Part shown: positions 1-7,148 of the stretch, piece by piece
Layout of the letters: every line of letters begins with the position of its first letter
How positions within the stretch are numbered: the stretch's first letter is position 1
NCBI GenBank assembly: GCA_029552825.1
Contig: JAKPDL010000116.1
Span: forward strand, 1 to 64,000
DNA length: 64,000 nucleotides
Direction of reading: 5' to 3'
Source: Bacteroidota bacterium
GTDB lineage: Bacteria > Bacteroidota > Bacteroidia > Bacteroidales > VadinHA17
Notes under the pieces: generated by a model
The model's database searches: none
The model's input: the letters and a program-made list of their open reading frames with translations, nothing else
Told to the model about the DNA's origin: nothing
Translations under genes and position numbers: made by a program

Positions 1-189
1 AAGATAGGTAAGAAGATAAGGGATAATGAGTTAAAGAGGATTCCTTACCTTCTGATAGTGGGTGAAAAAGAAGAACAAAGCGGCACAATTTCAGTTCGAA
101 GGCAAGGAGAAGGGGATAAAGGAGCGATGACGCCTGAAGAATTTGTAAAATATGTTAAAAGTGAAATAAAGAGAGAGACGGAGGTTTGA
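1..189 (+). CDS. thrS: Threonyl-tRNA synthetase, C-terminal end (partial)
   Basis: The window opens inside this gene; 62 codons and a TGA stop (187-189) remain. The fragment [20 protein letters not shown] followed by GEKE and an ISVR strand is the end of the class II anticodon-binding (HGTP) domain of ThrRS, which recognises tRNA-Thr. The enzyme charges tRNA-Thr in the cytoplasm. The following infC-rpmI-rplT genes fit the common thrS-infC-rpmI-rplT order and support the call. The N-terminal editing and catalytic domains lie outside the window, so completeness cannot be judged. Confidence 0.88.
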   Translation, partial: KIGKKIRDNELKRIPYLLIVGEKEEQSGTISVRRQGEGDKGAMTPEEFVKYVKSEIKRETEV

Positions 190-215
190 GCTGAGATAAA
201 TAGTATTAACTAAAA

Positions 216-222
216 AAGGAGG
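216..222 (+). promoter_or_regulatory. Strong Shine-Dalgarno site of infC
   Basis: AAGGAGG lies at 216-222, a near-complete match to the 16S anti-SD. This stands out because most genes here have no recognisable SD, as expected for Bacteroidota. Its distance decides the infC start: ATT codons at 230 and 233 lie 7 and 10 nt downstream, while the TTG at 236 is 13 nt away. Confidence 0.75.
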
Positions 223-229
223 AACAGTT

Positions 230-778
230 ATTATTTTGCAGAAGAAAAATTTTCAGGGCAGAGAAGGATTACCTGCCCACAGGGTCAATGAAAGCATAAC
301 CGCCCCGGTAGTAAGAGTGGTGGGTGATAATATTGAGCCAAAGATAATGAGCATCAGGGATGCTCTAAGGCTTGCTGATGAGGTGGAACTCGATCTCGTC
401 GAAATCTCGCCAAATGCAGATCCGCCTGTATGCAAAATAATTGATTATCAGAAATTCCTTTACCAGCAAAGAAAGAAGCAAAAGGAGATAAAGGCGAAAT
501 CTGCAAAGATAGTTGTAAAAGAGATCCGGTTCGGACCTAACACCGACGATCACGATTACAACTTCAAGCTCAAACATGCGATTAAATTCCTTGAGGAAGG
601 AGCAAAGGTAAGAGCATATGTATTCTTTAAAGGAAGATCAATTCTTTTCAGTGAGCAGGGCGAGATTTTGCTGCTCAGGTTTGCGAACGACCTGGAAGAA
701 TACGGTAAAGTTGAACAGTTACCAAAGCTTGAAGGAAAGAGAATGACAATAACAATAGCGCCGAAAAAGAAAAAATAA
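230..778 (+). CDS. infC: Translation initiation factor IF-3, probable ATT start
   Basis: IF3 binds the 30S subunit, blocks 50S joining and checks the start codon and initiator tRNA. Family hallmarks are the N-domain segment [20 protein letters not shown], the linker rich in Lys, and the C-domain segments [20 protein letters not shown] and [13 protein letters not shown]. There is no in-frame ATG or GTG between the upstream stop (197-199) and the conserved protein. The in-frame codons are ATT (230), ATT (233) and TTG (236). SD spacing favours an ATT, the codon used by E. coli infC for autoregulation; the TTG at 236 is the conservative alternative and would give 180 aa. It is the first gene of infC-rpmI-rplT. 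Confidence 0.93.
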   Translation: MILQKKNFQGREGLPAHRVNESITAPVVRVVGDNIEPKIMSIRDALRLADEVELDLVEISPNADPPVCKIIDYQKFLYQQRKKQKEIKAKSAKIVVKEIRFGPNTDDHDYNFKLKHAIKFLEEGAKVRAYVFFKGRSILFSEQGEILLLRFANDLEEYGKVEQLPKLEGKRMTITIAPKKKK

Positions 779-803
779 ACAGAATAAATTAATATACAGA
801 GAG

Positions 804-1001
804 ATGCCTAAGACGAAGACAAATCCGGGAGCAAAAAAAAGATTCTCCCTTACAGCCACAGGAAAAATAAGACGCAAACATGCGTATAAAAGCCATATCC
901 TTACAAAAAAATCTAAAAAGAGAAAGAGAAATCTGACTCATTACACGTTTGTGGATAAGGCTGATGAAAAGAACATTAAGCTTTTATTAGGATTAAAATA
1001 A
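804..1001 (+). CDS. rpmI: 50S ribosomal protein L35 (bL35)
   Basis: This 65-residue basic protein begins [20 protein letters not shown] and continues with [20 protein letters not shown], the L35 signature. It is a late-assembling protein of the large subunit bound to 23S rRNA. The length matches the family. It follows infC by 25 nt and precedes rplT, the standard order. No Shine-Dalgarno sequence is visible, so translation probably depends on an A-rich leader or on coupling. Confidence 0.97.
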   Translation: MPKTKTNPGAKKRFSLTATGKIRRKHAYKSHILTKKSKKRKRNLTHYTFVDKADEKNIKLLLGLK

Positions 1002-1019
1002 ATTATTTATTAACCAGGG

Positions 1020-1059
1020 TGTTAAGCACACAAGTTTTCGCATAAGCGAAGCGCTTACA
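1020..1059 (+). promoter_or_regulatory. Competing hairpins in the rpmI-rplT spacer
   Basis: The 76-nt spacer before rplT can fold in two mutually exclusive ways. A tight hairpin pairs TAAGCG (1043-1048) with CGCTTA (1052-1057) across a 3-nt loop. Alternatively TGTTAAGC (1020-1027) pairs with GCTTACA (1053-1059), leaving one bulged T. Both use the same downstream arm. L20 represses its own operon through RNA mimicry of 23S rRNA in E. coli and B. subtilis, so this could be a control site for rplT; that role is inference. Confidence 0.4.
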
Positions 1060-1077
1060 TCCAAAAAATGAAATGTT

Positions 1078-1422
1078 ATGCCAAGATCAGTTAATTCAGT
1101 CGCTTCAAGAGCAAGAAGGAAGAAGATTCTGAAACAGACAAAGGGTTATTTCGGTTCAAGAAAAAATGTCTACACCGTCGCAAAAAACACACTTGAAAAA
1201 GGGCTACTCTATGCCTATCGCGACAGAAAAGCTAAGAAGAGAAACTTCAGGTCACTATGGATTCAGAGAATTAATGCCGGTGTACGACAGTACGGAATGA
1301 GTTACTCGGAATTCATGGGCAAACTTTCACAAAAGGGTATCACCCTTAACAGGAAGGTGCTTGCCGACCTGGCAATGAATCATCCTGAAGCCTTCAAAGC
1401 TGTCGTGGAAAAAGTAAAGTAA
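1078..1422 (+). CDS. rplT: 50S ribosomal protein L20 (bL20)
   Basis: The protein (114 aa) is L20, essential in early 50S assembly. It shows the basic N-terminal helix [20 protein letters not shown], then [20 protein letters not shown] and [20 protein letters not shown], all typical of the family. Length is normal. It lies 76 nt after rpmI, a larger gap than elsewhere in this operon, and that gap carries a possible RNA switch. A hairpin terminator follows at 1456. Confidence 0.97.
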   Translation: MPRSVNSVASRARRKKILKQTKGYFGSRKNVYTVAKNTLEKGLLYAYRDRKAKKRNFRSLWIQRINAGVRQYGMSYSEFMGKLSQKGITLNRKVLADLAMNHPEAFKAVVEKVK

Positions 1423-1455
1423 TTTTATTTTACTACAATCCCTTTAAATGCTGAT

Positions 1456-1495
1456 TGGGGGGTTGGTTTTAAATCCCCCATGTATTTTATTTTAT
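1456..1495 (+). terminator. Intrinsic terminator of infC-rpmI-rplT
   Basis: TGGGGGGTT (1456-1464) pairs with AATCCCCCA (1472-1480) with one G-U wobble and a 7-nt loop. A U-rich tract (TGTATTTTATTTTAT) follows at once. It lies 33 nt after the rplT stop, in the right place to end the ribosomal protein transcript. Confidence 0.6.
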
Positions 1496-1510
1496 TACGC
1501 TAACCCCATT

Positions 1511-1611
1511 ACACCCCCCAACCCTCCTGAGAAGGGGGGCAACCCCCTAATCCCCCTGGCAGGGGGACTTATGGTTTATGTTCACCCCCATAAGAGGGGG
1601 GCTTATGTATT
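1511..1611. repeat. GC-rich palindromic intergenic repeat cluster
   Basis: Three related hairpin-forming units of C-run / short spacer / G-run lie between two AT-rich flanks: C6 to G6 at about 1513-1540, CCCCCTAATCCCCCTGGCAG with its G5 partner at about 1543-1570, and CACCCCCATAAGAGGGGGGC at about 1583-1602. They do not code for protein. Similar C-run/G-run elements appear at 19044-19258. They resemble the dispersed intergenic repeats of many Bacteroidota genomes; the function is unknown. The rest of the gap to lepB shows nothing clear. Confidence 0.65.
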
Positions 1612-1709
1612 ACTTGCACTGAAATAGTATAACAGGAAAAGAAAACAAATTTGTAAACTTATCTCAGAATTAAATTAGAAAAATATCAAATTTTTTCAGG
1701 AAGATGCAC

Positions 1710-3098
1710 TTATCTTGCTTTCATGAAGAACCTTTCCCACCTTATTTTGCGAAGTCCGCTCTTCTCCTTGTCTATTGAAAGCCAGATGAATTTGGGTTTT
1801 CCTACTATATGATCTTCGGGTACAAAACCCCAGAATCTGGAATCAGCTGAATTGTGACGGTTGTCTCCCATCATCCAGTAATAATCCATCTTAAAAGTAT
1901 AGGTAGTTGCTTTCTGACCGTTAATGTAAATGTCGGCTCCCTCAATTTTAAGGTCGTTATCTTCGTAAACATCAATTATCCTTTCATAAAATGCAATGTT
2001 TGAAGTATCTATATTCACCGTTGCACCTTTGTAAGGTATCCATAAAGGACCGAAATTATCTTCATTCCATTTAAGTGAAGGCTTATATGGAAAAATATGA
2101 GGAGCATATTCTCCTTTTCTCGATATTACCGGCTGAACACTTAAAACGTTTGAGAAACCTTTAAGCTTTTCCACATTCTCCTTTGTAAGCGGCATGATGT
2201 ATGCAGAACCCACGAAGTACTGGTAATCTGACCTTGAAATTCCAAGTCGTTCAAATGCTTTAGGGTTGATTGATGTTCCGTTTGTCTGGACCACATAAGT
2301 AGTTTGCTGGTACCGGGGCTCTGGGAATTTTTTCCCGTTCACATATACCACTCCATCATCTATAAGAATGGTATCTCCTGGAATTCCGATACACCTTTTT
2401 ACGTAATTATCTCTTCTGTCGACTGGCCTGTAGACTATATTAAACCTATTACGAATCTCCTTTCTTGCACGGTCAAGATAATTTTCCCAGGTACCTGTTT
2501 TTGTACCGGCCAGTGCGTCGCTGCTTATCATTTCGCGGGCTGTTCTGCGTATAATTTCATAATAGCTCGTTGCCTGTTCTTCTAGAACAACGGTATCCCC
2601 TGCCGGGAAATTAAATACAACCGGGTCACCATTTTTTACTTTCCCGAATCCTGCCAGGCGTTTATATGGCCAGTGAACCAGGTCGGACCACGATTTGCCT
2701 TTAAAAATCGGCATGGTGTTCTGTGTAAATGGAAAAGCAATGGGAGTATTTGGCATTCTTGGACCATATGCCACCTTGCTAACAAACAAATGGTCTCCAA
2801 TCAGAAGTGACTTTTCCATTGACCCTGTAGGAATACGGTAGTTCTGAAAAAGGAATATATTTATTAATGTAACGGCAATAACCGCAAAAATCAATGCATC
2901 AAGCCATTCTATCAGAGCACTGTTTTTCTGGTGCCTCTTCTTCCAGAAGGTCCAGTTGACTTTTTCCGTGATATAAATATCGAAAATAATACCCAACCCA
3001 AGAAGTAACCAGTAATTTCCAATCCAGATAACAACCAGTATATATATTATAGCTGCAATAGAAAACTTAAAGTATTTGTTTGAAAGTAACTTCAACAT
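1710..3098 (-). CDS. lepB: Signal peptidase I, long Bacteroidota form
   Basis: LepB cleaves signal peptides from exported proteins at the outer face of the inner membrane (family S26A). Two or three hydrophobic segments lie within residues 10-85. The catalytic Ser93 sits in YRIPTGSMEKSLLIGDHLFV and the catalytic Lys234 in YVKRCIGIPGD. The C-terminal box WMMGDNRHNSADSRFWGFV is intact. At 462 aa it is much longer than the E. coli enzyme (324 aa): about 120 residues are inserted between the Ser and Lys boxes and more after the Lys box, as known for this phylum. A candidate promoter lies inside the dapB end at 3122-3150. dapB lies 41 nt upstream on the same strand. Confidence 0.93.
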   Translation of the reverse strand: MLKLLSNKYFKFSIAAIIYILVVIWIGNYWLLLGLGIIFDIYITEKVNWTFWKKRHQKNSALIEWLDALIFAVIAVTLINIFLFQNYRIPTGSMEKSLLIGDHLFVSKVAYGPRMPNTPIAFPFTQNTMPIFKGKSWSDLVHWPYKRLAGFGKVKNGDPVVFNFPAGDTVVLEEQATSYYEIIRRTAREMISSDALAGTKTGTWENYLDRARKEIRNRFNIVYRPVDRRDNYVKRCIGIPGDTILIDDGVVYVNGKKFPEPRYQQTTYVVQTNGTSINPKAFERLGISRSDYQYFVGSAYIMPLTKENVEKLKGFSNVLSVQPVISRKGEYAPHIFPYKPSLKWNEDNFGPLWIPYKGATVNIDTSNIAFYERIIDVYEDNDLKIEGADIYINGQKATTYTFKMDYYWMMGDNRHNSADSRFWGFVPEDHIVGKPKFIWLSIDKEKSGLRKIRWERFFMKAR

Positions 3099-3121
3099 AA
3101 ATGAATTATTGTTAAAGACTG

Positions 3122-3150
3122 CGAAGGTACTAATTATTATCAGAACCCAA
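3122..3150 (-). promoter_or_regulatory. Candidate Bacteroidota-type promoter of lepB
   Basis: On the minus strand TTG (3148-3150) is followed after 18 nt by TACCTTCG (3122-3129), a one-mismatch form of the -7 box TAnnTTTG. The predicted start of transcription is about 17 nt before the lepB ATG. Part of the site overlaps the end of dapB, so lepB could be both in the dapB transcript and separately expressed. Confidence 0.4.
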
Positions 3151-3856
3151 GTATATCATTCATTGTAAAAACTCCTTTGCGTGATTTAATAAACTCGGCT
3201 GCAATAATTGCGCCAAAGGCAAAGCCTTTTCTACCTTTCGCCTCATGCCTTATGCTGAGGGTGTCAATTTCGGAGTCCCAGGTTACGATATGTGTTCCGG
3301 GCACATTACCTTCCCTCACCGAGCGAATGGGTATTGCATTATCCCGTGGGCTTTCGGCAGGGCACCAGCCTTCGTAAACAGGATGCTGTGCCTTAATGCC
3401 TTCGGCAAGTGAAATTGCAGTACCACTTGGAGCATCGAGTTTCCTGGTATGATGAATCTCTTCAATGAACGGCACATAGTCACGCAGGCCTGCCATCAAA
3501 CGCGCAAGTTCTGAATTCAATCTGAACAGAATATTTACCCCTATACTGAAATTTGAAGAATGTATGAATGAAGTTTCATTCTTCCTGCATATCTTAACCA
3601 CTTCGTCGTAATGCTTAAGCCATCCAGTTGTACCAGATACAACAGGCTTGGGCATCTCAAGGCATTTTACAATGTTTTTATAAGCCGATTCAGGAGTTGT
3701 GAATTCAATAACCACATCAGCATCAGCAAATTTCTCGGCTGTAAAATCTTCCTGATTGTTCACATCAATCTTTATTATTACCTGATGGCCAAGTTTTTTT
3801 GCCATCTCTTCTACTTCATGGCCCATTCGGCCATATCCTACGAGCGCAATGTTCAT
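3140..3856 (-). CDS. dapB: 4-hydroxy-tetrahydrodipicolinate reductase
   Basis: DapB reduces the DapA product to tetrahydrodipicolinate with NAD(P)H in the lysine/diaminopimelate pathway. The Rossmann motif VGYGRMG is at residues 6-12. The catalytic segment EEIHHTRKLDAPSGTA (132-147) has the His pair 135/136, Lys139 and the substrate-binding SGTA turn. The end AAEFIKSRKGVFTMNDILGF is typical. At 238 aa it is shorter than the E. coli protein (273 aa), as in related Bacteroidota. It is divergent from the amidohydrolase at 3926, with a minus-strand -7-like box TATTTTCG at 3873-3880. Confidence 0.93.
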   Translation of the reverse strand: MNIALVGYGRMGHEVEEMAKKLGHQVIIKIDVNNQEDFTAEKFADADVVIEFTTPESAYKNIVKCLEMPKPVVSGTTGWLKHYDEVVKICRKNETSFIHSSNFSIGVNILFRLNSELARLMAGLRDYVPFIEEIHHTRKLDAPSGTAISLAEGIKAQHPVYEGWCPAESPRDNAIPIRSVREGNVPGTHIVTWDSEIDTLSIRHEAKGRKGFAFGAIIAAEFIKSRKGVFTMNDILGF

Positions 3857-3925
3857 ACGAATTCAATTTTTGCGAAAATACCTGTTTTTTTTAATTATAT
3901 TTCAATTGTTAAAAATTTTACATTT

Positions 3926-5614
3926 ATGAAAATTGTGACGTTTCTATTTTTAAGCGGTATAATGTTGATTATCAGTTCTTGTAATAGGGAAGAGGTTGCT
4001 GATCTTGTAATAATAAATGGTAAAGTATTCACTGTTGATCCTTCCATACCTTATGCAGAGGCTGTTGCTATCAAGGGTGAATTTATAACCGAAGTCGGGA
4101 AAAATTCGAAGATACTTAAACTGGTCGGCGAGAAAACAAGTGTTATCGACGCAAAAGGAAGACTTGTTATTCCGGGCTTCAATGATGCTCACATTCATTT
4201 TGGTCCTCTTGATCCTGACTATATAGAATTGAGATATACCACTGACCCTGCCACAATAACCGAAAAAGTGGCGGCAATGGTAGCAAAGTCGAAGCCCGGG
4301 CAGGTGATAAGGGGTGGTCACTGGGATCACGAGATGTTTACCACCAGGGAATGGCCTACAAAAGAGCTTATTGACAGGGTTTCGCCCGACAATCCTGTTA
4401 TTCTGAGTCGTGCCGATGGCCATTCGGTGTTGGTTAACAGTTATGTGCTGAAGAAATCGGGTATAACAAAGAACACTCCCGACCCGCCGGGAGGTGAGAT
4501 ACAGCGTGATCCTGTAACAGGTGAACCCACCGGTATTCTGAAAGACAATGCCGAAAATTTAATCAGGCTGGGCGATGTTTCGGTCAGCCTCACTCCCGAA
4601 GAACAGAAGGCAAAGACATGGGAAGGCTATCTACTTGCTCTGAAAGAGGCCAGGGAATACGGGGTCACAAGCATTCAGATACCCGGCAGTGCCGATTTTG
4701 AAGTGTACGAAAAGCTTAAGGAACAGGGCCTGCTCACATCACGTATTGACATTGGTCAGGCACTCACAGGTGATACTAACAGACTTAAAAGGTATCTTGA
4801 GCTGGCGAAGAAATACCCTCGTGATTCGAACTGGATACGCTTTGGCTATCTGAAAGTTTTTGTTGATGGCTCAATGGGCTCTGGCACTGCCCTTATGTTT
4901 GAGCCTTTCAACGACCGGCCAGAAACATCGGGTCTGGCAATGCATCCTTATGAAGAGTTTGAAGATATGGTGTTGAAAGCCGACAGGATGGGGTTTCAGA
5001 TTGGGGCTCATGCTATTGGAGACAAAGCTAATTTCTGGGCGCTTAATGCTTTTGAAAAGGCCATGCAGGTAAATGGCCGTCGCGATAGCCGTCATCGCAT
5101 TGAGCATGCCCAGACGCTTCAGCAGAGTGACATACCGAGGTTCGGGCAACTTGGAGTGATCGCTTCGATGCAGCCAACCCACTGCATAACCGACAAAAAC
5201 TTCTATGAGAAGCGTGTCGGATATGAGCGCAGTAAGGGAGCATACGTATGGAGAAGTCTTCTCGATGCCGGTGCAATACTTGCTTTCGGTACTGACTATC
5301 AGGTAGAACCCATAAACCCGATGGAAGGGCTATATGCTGCTGTCACTCGCAAGGATAGACGCGGCGAGGAGGGCGAGGGTTGGTTCCCGGAGCAGAAACT
5401 TACTATGGAAGAAGCAATAAAATACTACACCTGGGGCTCTGCATATGCACAGTTTATGGATGACAGGAAAGGTATTATAAAAAGAGGATATCTGGCAGAT
5501 ATAGTTATAACCGACAAAGATCTGCTTACCATACCTGAAAATGAAATCATGAAGACAAAAGTAGATTATACAATCGTTGGAGGGAAGGTAGTTTATTCAA
5601 GGAATGAGGAGTGA
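3926..5614 (+). CDS. Amidohydrolase family 3 lipoprotein (YtcJ-like)
   Basis: The preferred start is ATG 3926, which gives 562 aa with the lipoprotein signal MKIVTFLFLSGIMLIISSC and acylated Cys19; the reading frame extends further upstream but would overlap dapB. It is a metal-dependent amidohydrolase of the YtcJ/COG1574 type. Metal ligands are visible in PGFNDAHIHFG (His89, His91), HAIGDKANFWALNAF, RHRIEHAQTL and the late Asp in LAFGTDYQVEPINPM. Homologues act on formamides and other C-N bonds, but the substrate here is unknown. It is probably anchored in the periplasm or outer membrane. The stop codon lies inside a TGAGGNN heptamer repeat. Confidence 0.88.
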   Translation: MKIVTFLFLSGIMLIISSCNREEVADLVIINGKVFTVDPSIPYAEAVAIKGEFITEVGKNSKILKLVGEKTSVIDAKGRLVIPGFNDAHIHFGPLDPDYIELRYTTDPATITEKVAAMVAKSKPGQVIRGGHWDHEMFTTREWPTKELIDRVSPDNPVILSRADGHSVLVNSYVLKKSGITKNTPDPPGGEIQRDPVTGEPTGILKDNAENLIRLGDVSVSLTPEEQKAKTWEGYLLALKEAREYGVTSIQIPGSADFEVYEKLKEQGLLTSRIDIGQALTGDTNRLKRYLELAKKYPRDSNWIRFGYLKVFVDGSMGSGTALMFEPFNDRPETSGLAMHPYEEFEDMVLKADRMGFQIGAHAIGDKANFWALNAFEKAMQVNGRRDSRHRIEHAQTLQQSDIPRFGQLGVIASMQPTHCITDKNFYEKRVGYERSKGAYVWRSLLDAGAILAFGTDYQVEPINPMEGLYAAVTRKDRRGEEGEGWFPEQKLTMEEAIKYYTWGSAYAQFMDDRKGIIKRGYLADIVITDKDLLTIPENEIMKTKVDYTIVGGKVVYSRNEE

Positions 5615-5625
5615 GGAATGAAAGG
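5599..5625 (+). repeat. TGAGGNN heptamer repeat, copy set 1
   Basis: A short run AAGGAA-TGAGGAG-TGAGGAA-TGAAAGG with 7-nt period overlaps the end of the amidohydrolase gene and supplies its last codons (RNEE) and TGA stop. Longer related runs lie at 6738-6793 and 8812-8838. Confidence 0.6.
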
Positions 5626-5761
5626 TAAGTGCAAAGGGTGGAGCATAAAGGTTTTTTCTGCGTCTCCTTTATCCCCCAAATCAGCTTCATCTTAATGCTA
5701 TAAATCAGATTTAAACATAAATACTGTTTTTTTGTTATATTTAAGTCTAAAACAGAATATA

Positions 5762-6736
5762 ATGAAGCGTCGTGATTTTATCAAAGCTTCTGCGCTGGCG
5801 GTGCCTGCGCTGAGCATTTTCCCTGCCGATCTCTCATCTATTGTGAGGGAGCAGCGACCGGGGAAGATGGAGAAGCGTTCGCTTGGCCGAACAGGTGTAA
5901 TGCTTTCAGTAATAGGTTTCGGGGGTATAATTGTAAGGGATGTTGCCCCGGAGGAGGCGTCGGCATATGTTAAGATGGCTATTGATGCCGGCGTAAATCA
6001 TTTCGATGTGGCGCCATCGTATGGCAATGCCGAGTTGATGCTGGGGCCGGCGCTGGAGCCATACAGAAAGAATGTATTTCTCTCCTGCAAAACGCAGAAG
6101 CGCACCAGGGATGAAGCCCGCAGGGAACTGGAGCAGTCGCTGAAGAATCTTCGTACCGACCATTTCGATCTTTACCAGTTGCATGCAGTAACAACCATGT
6201 CGGATGTAAATACCATACTCGGCAAGGGTGGTGCGCTGGAGGCGTTCCTGCAGGCAAAGAGCGAGGGGCTTATAAGGTTCATCGGTATGTCGGTTCATTC
6301 GGAAGAGGCCGGTATGGCGCTCATGGAGGCATATGATTTTGACACAATTATGTATCCACTGCATATTTCGAGCTGGCATGCAGGCACTTTTGGTCCGCAG
6401 CTGCTCGACATGGCGCATAAGAAGGGTATGGGGATCATCAGCCTGAAGTCGATGGCGAAGGGTCCATGGCCACAGGGAGCCGACAGGTCAAAATATCCGA
6501 AGTGCTGGTACGAACCATTTACCAGTGAAGAAGACATCAGGATGGGTCTACGTTTTGCTCTCTCCCACCCCATCACCGACCTCATGACCTCAGGACAGGG
6601 TGAGCTCTTTAAAATTGCTCTGGGGCTGAGAGATAAGCTTACACCGTTATCACCTTCAGAGGTGGAAGCCATTAAACTGAAAGGTGCTGCCATGGAGCCG
6701 CTGTTCAGGTACCCGTCGGTGGAATCGGTAAAGTAA
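5762..6736 (+). CDS. Aldo/keto reductase with Tat-type signal
   Basis: The start is ATG 5762 (324 aa), which opens with the twin-arginine motif MKRRDFIKASALAVPALSIF, suggesting folded export. The mature part is an aldo/keto reductase TIM barrel. The tetrad is intact: Asp82 and Tyr87 in HFDVAPSYGNAE, Lys110 in LSCKTQKR and His141 in LYQLHAV. The family reduces carbonyls with NADPH; the substrate and any periplasmic electron source are unknown. The gene looks more GC-rich than its surroundings and is flanked on both sides by TGAGGNN heptamer repeats, which could mark an inserted unit. The call as AKR is firm; export is inferred from the signal. Confidence 0.9.
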   Translation: MKRRDFIKASALAVPALSIFPADLSSIVREQRPGKMEKRSLGRTGVMLSVIGFGGIIVRDVAPEEASAYVKMAIDAGVNHFDVAPSYGNAELMLGPALEPYRKNVFLSCKTQKRTRDEARRELEQSLKNLRTDHFDLYQLHAVTTMSDVNTILGKGGALEAFLQAKSEGLIRFIGMSVHSEEAGMALMEAYDFDTIMYPLHISSWHAGTFGPQLLDMAHKKGMGIISLKSMAKGPWPQGADRSKYPKCWYEPFTSEEDIRMGLRFALSHPITDLMTSGQGELFKIALGLRDKLTPLSPSEVEAIKLKGAAMEPLFRYPSVESVK

Positions 6737-7148
6737 ATGAGGCATGAGGGGTGAGGAATGAGGAATGAGGGGTGAGGAATGAGGGATGAGGAGAAATTAA
6801 GTTTGATCTTTGTGGTTTATAATATAAATTCAACGAAAACATCCTATTAAATTACAATAATTTACAACCAATCGTAATGATTTAATGACCACTGAATGAC
6901 AACTGAATGACGCGCCGAGCTAAGCGAGGCGCAAATGACCATAAAGATGGCACGCGGATTAACATCAGTATCATAAAAGCTCCTCTTTGCCATAGGAGCC
7001 TATTCTTCAGTAAAGCGAACAGAATAGAATATAACCTTTTTAATTACTTTTACCTGTTATTGAAGTTTTATTCAGGTGTTTATCTGGCATTGCCAACCGA
7101 CAGTTTATGAAGCACATACAAAACCGTAAATAGACAATCCATCCGACA
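6737..7148. other. 412-bp intergenic region with several small repeats
   Basis: The region holds the TGAGGNN array (6738-6793), then AT-rich sequence. At 6884-6916 a unit AATGACnACTG occurs in 11-nt periodic copies. Two hairpins follow: GCGCC/GGCGC (6912-6916 with 6928-6932) and GCTCCT/AGGAGC (6979-6984 with 6994-6999). A 67-codon frame at 6907-7110 has no family features and runs through these repeats, so I do not call it a gene. TACTTTTA near 7047 could be a weak -7 box for the next gene. Confidence 0.55.
6738..6793 (+). repeat. TGAGGNN heptamer tandem array (8 units)
   Basis: Eight perfectly phased 7-bp units read TGAGGCA, TGAGGGG, TGAGGAA, TGAGGAA, TGAGGGG, TGAGGAA, TGAGGGA, TGAGGAG. The array begins 2 nt after the stop codon of the aldo/keto reductase. 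The fixed TGAGG core with two varying positions points to slippage or to a maintained heptamer repeat. Since 7 is prime to 3, three units give a TGA in all three forward frames. Confidence 0.85.

Noticed and set aside
1507-1611. Repeat cluster as a small RNA gene
   Set aside because: No promoter-like box or defined end; the units look like a dispersed repeat with three degenerate copies.
3611-3925. Upstream extension of the amidohydrolase frame into dapB
   Set aside because: It would overlap dapB on the opposite strand and lacks any conserved protein; ATG 3926 starts a proper lipoprotein signal.
6907-7110. 67-codon frame in the repeat-rich gap
   Set aside because: It starts inside hairpin/repeat sequence, has no motif or start signal and overlaps the GCGCC and GCTCCT stems.
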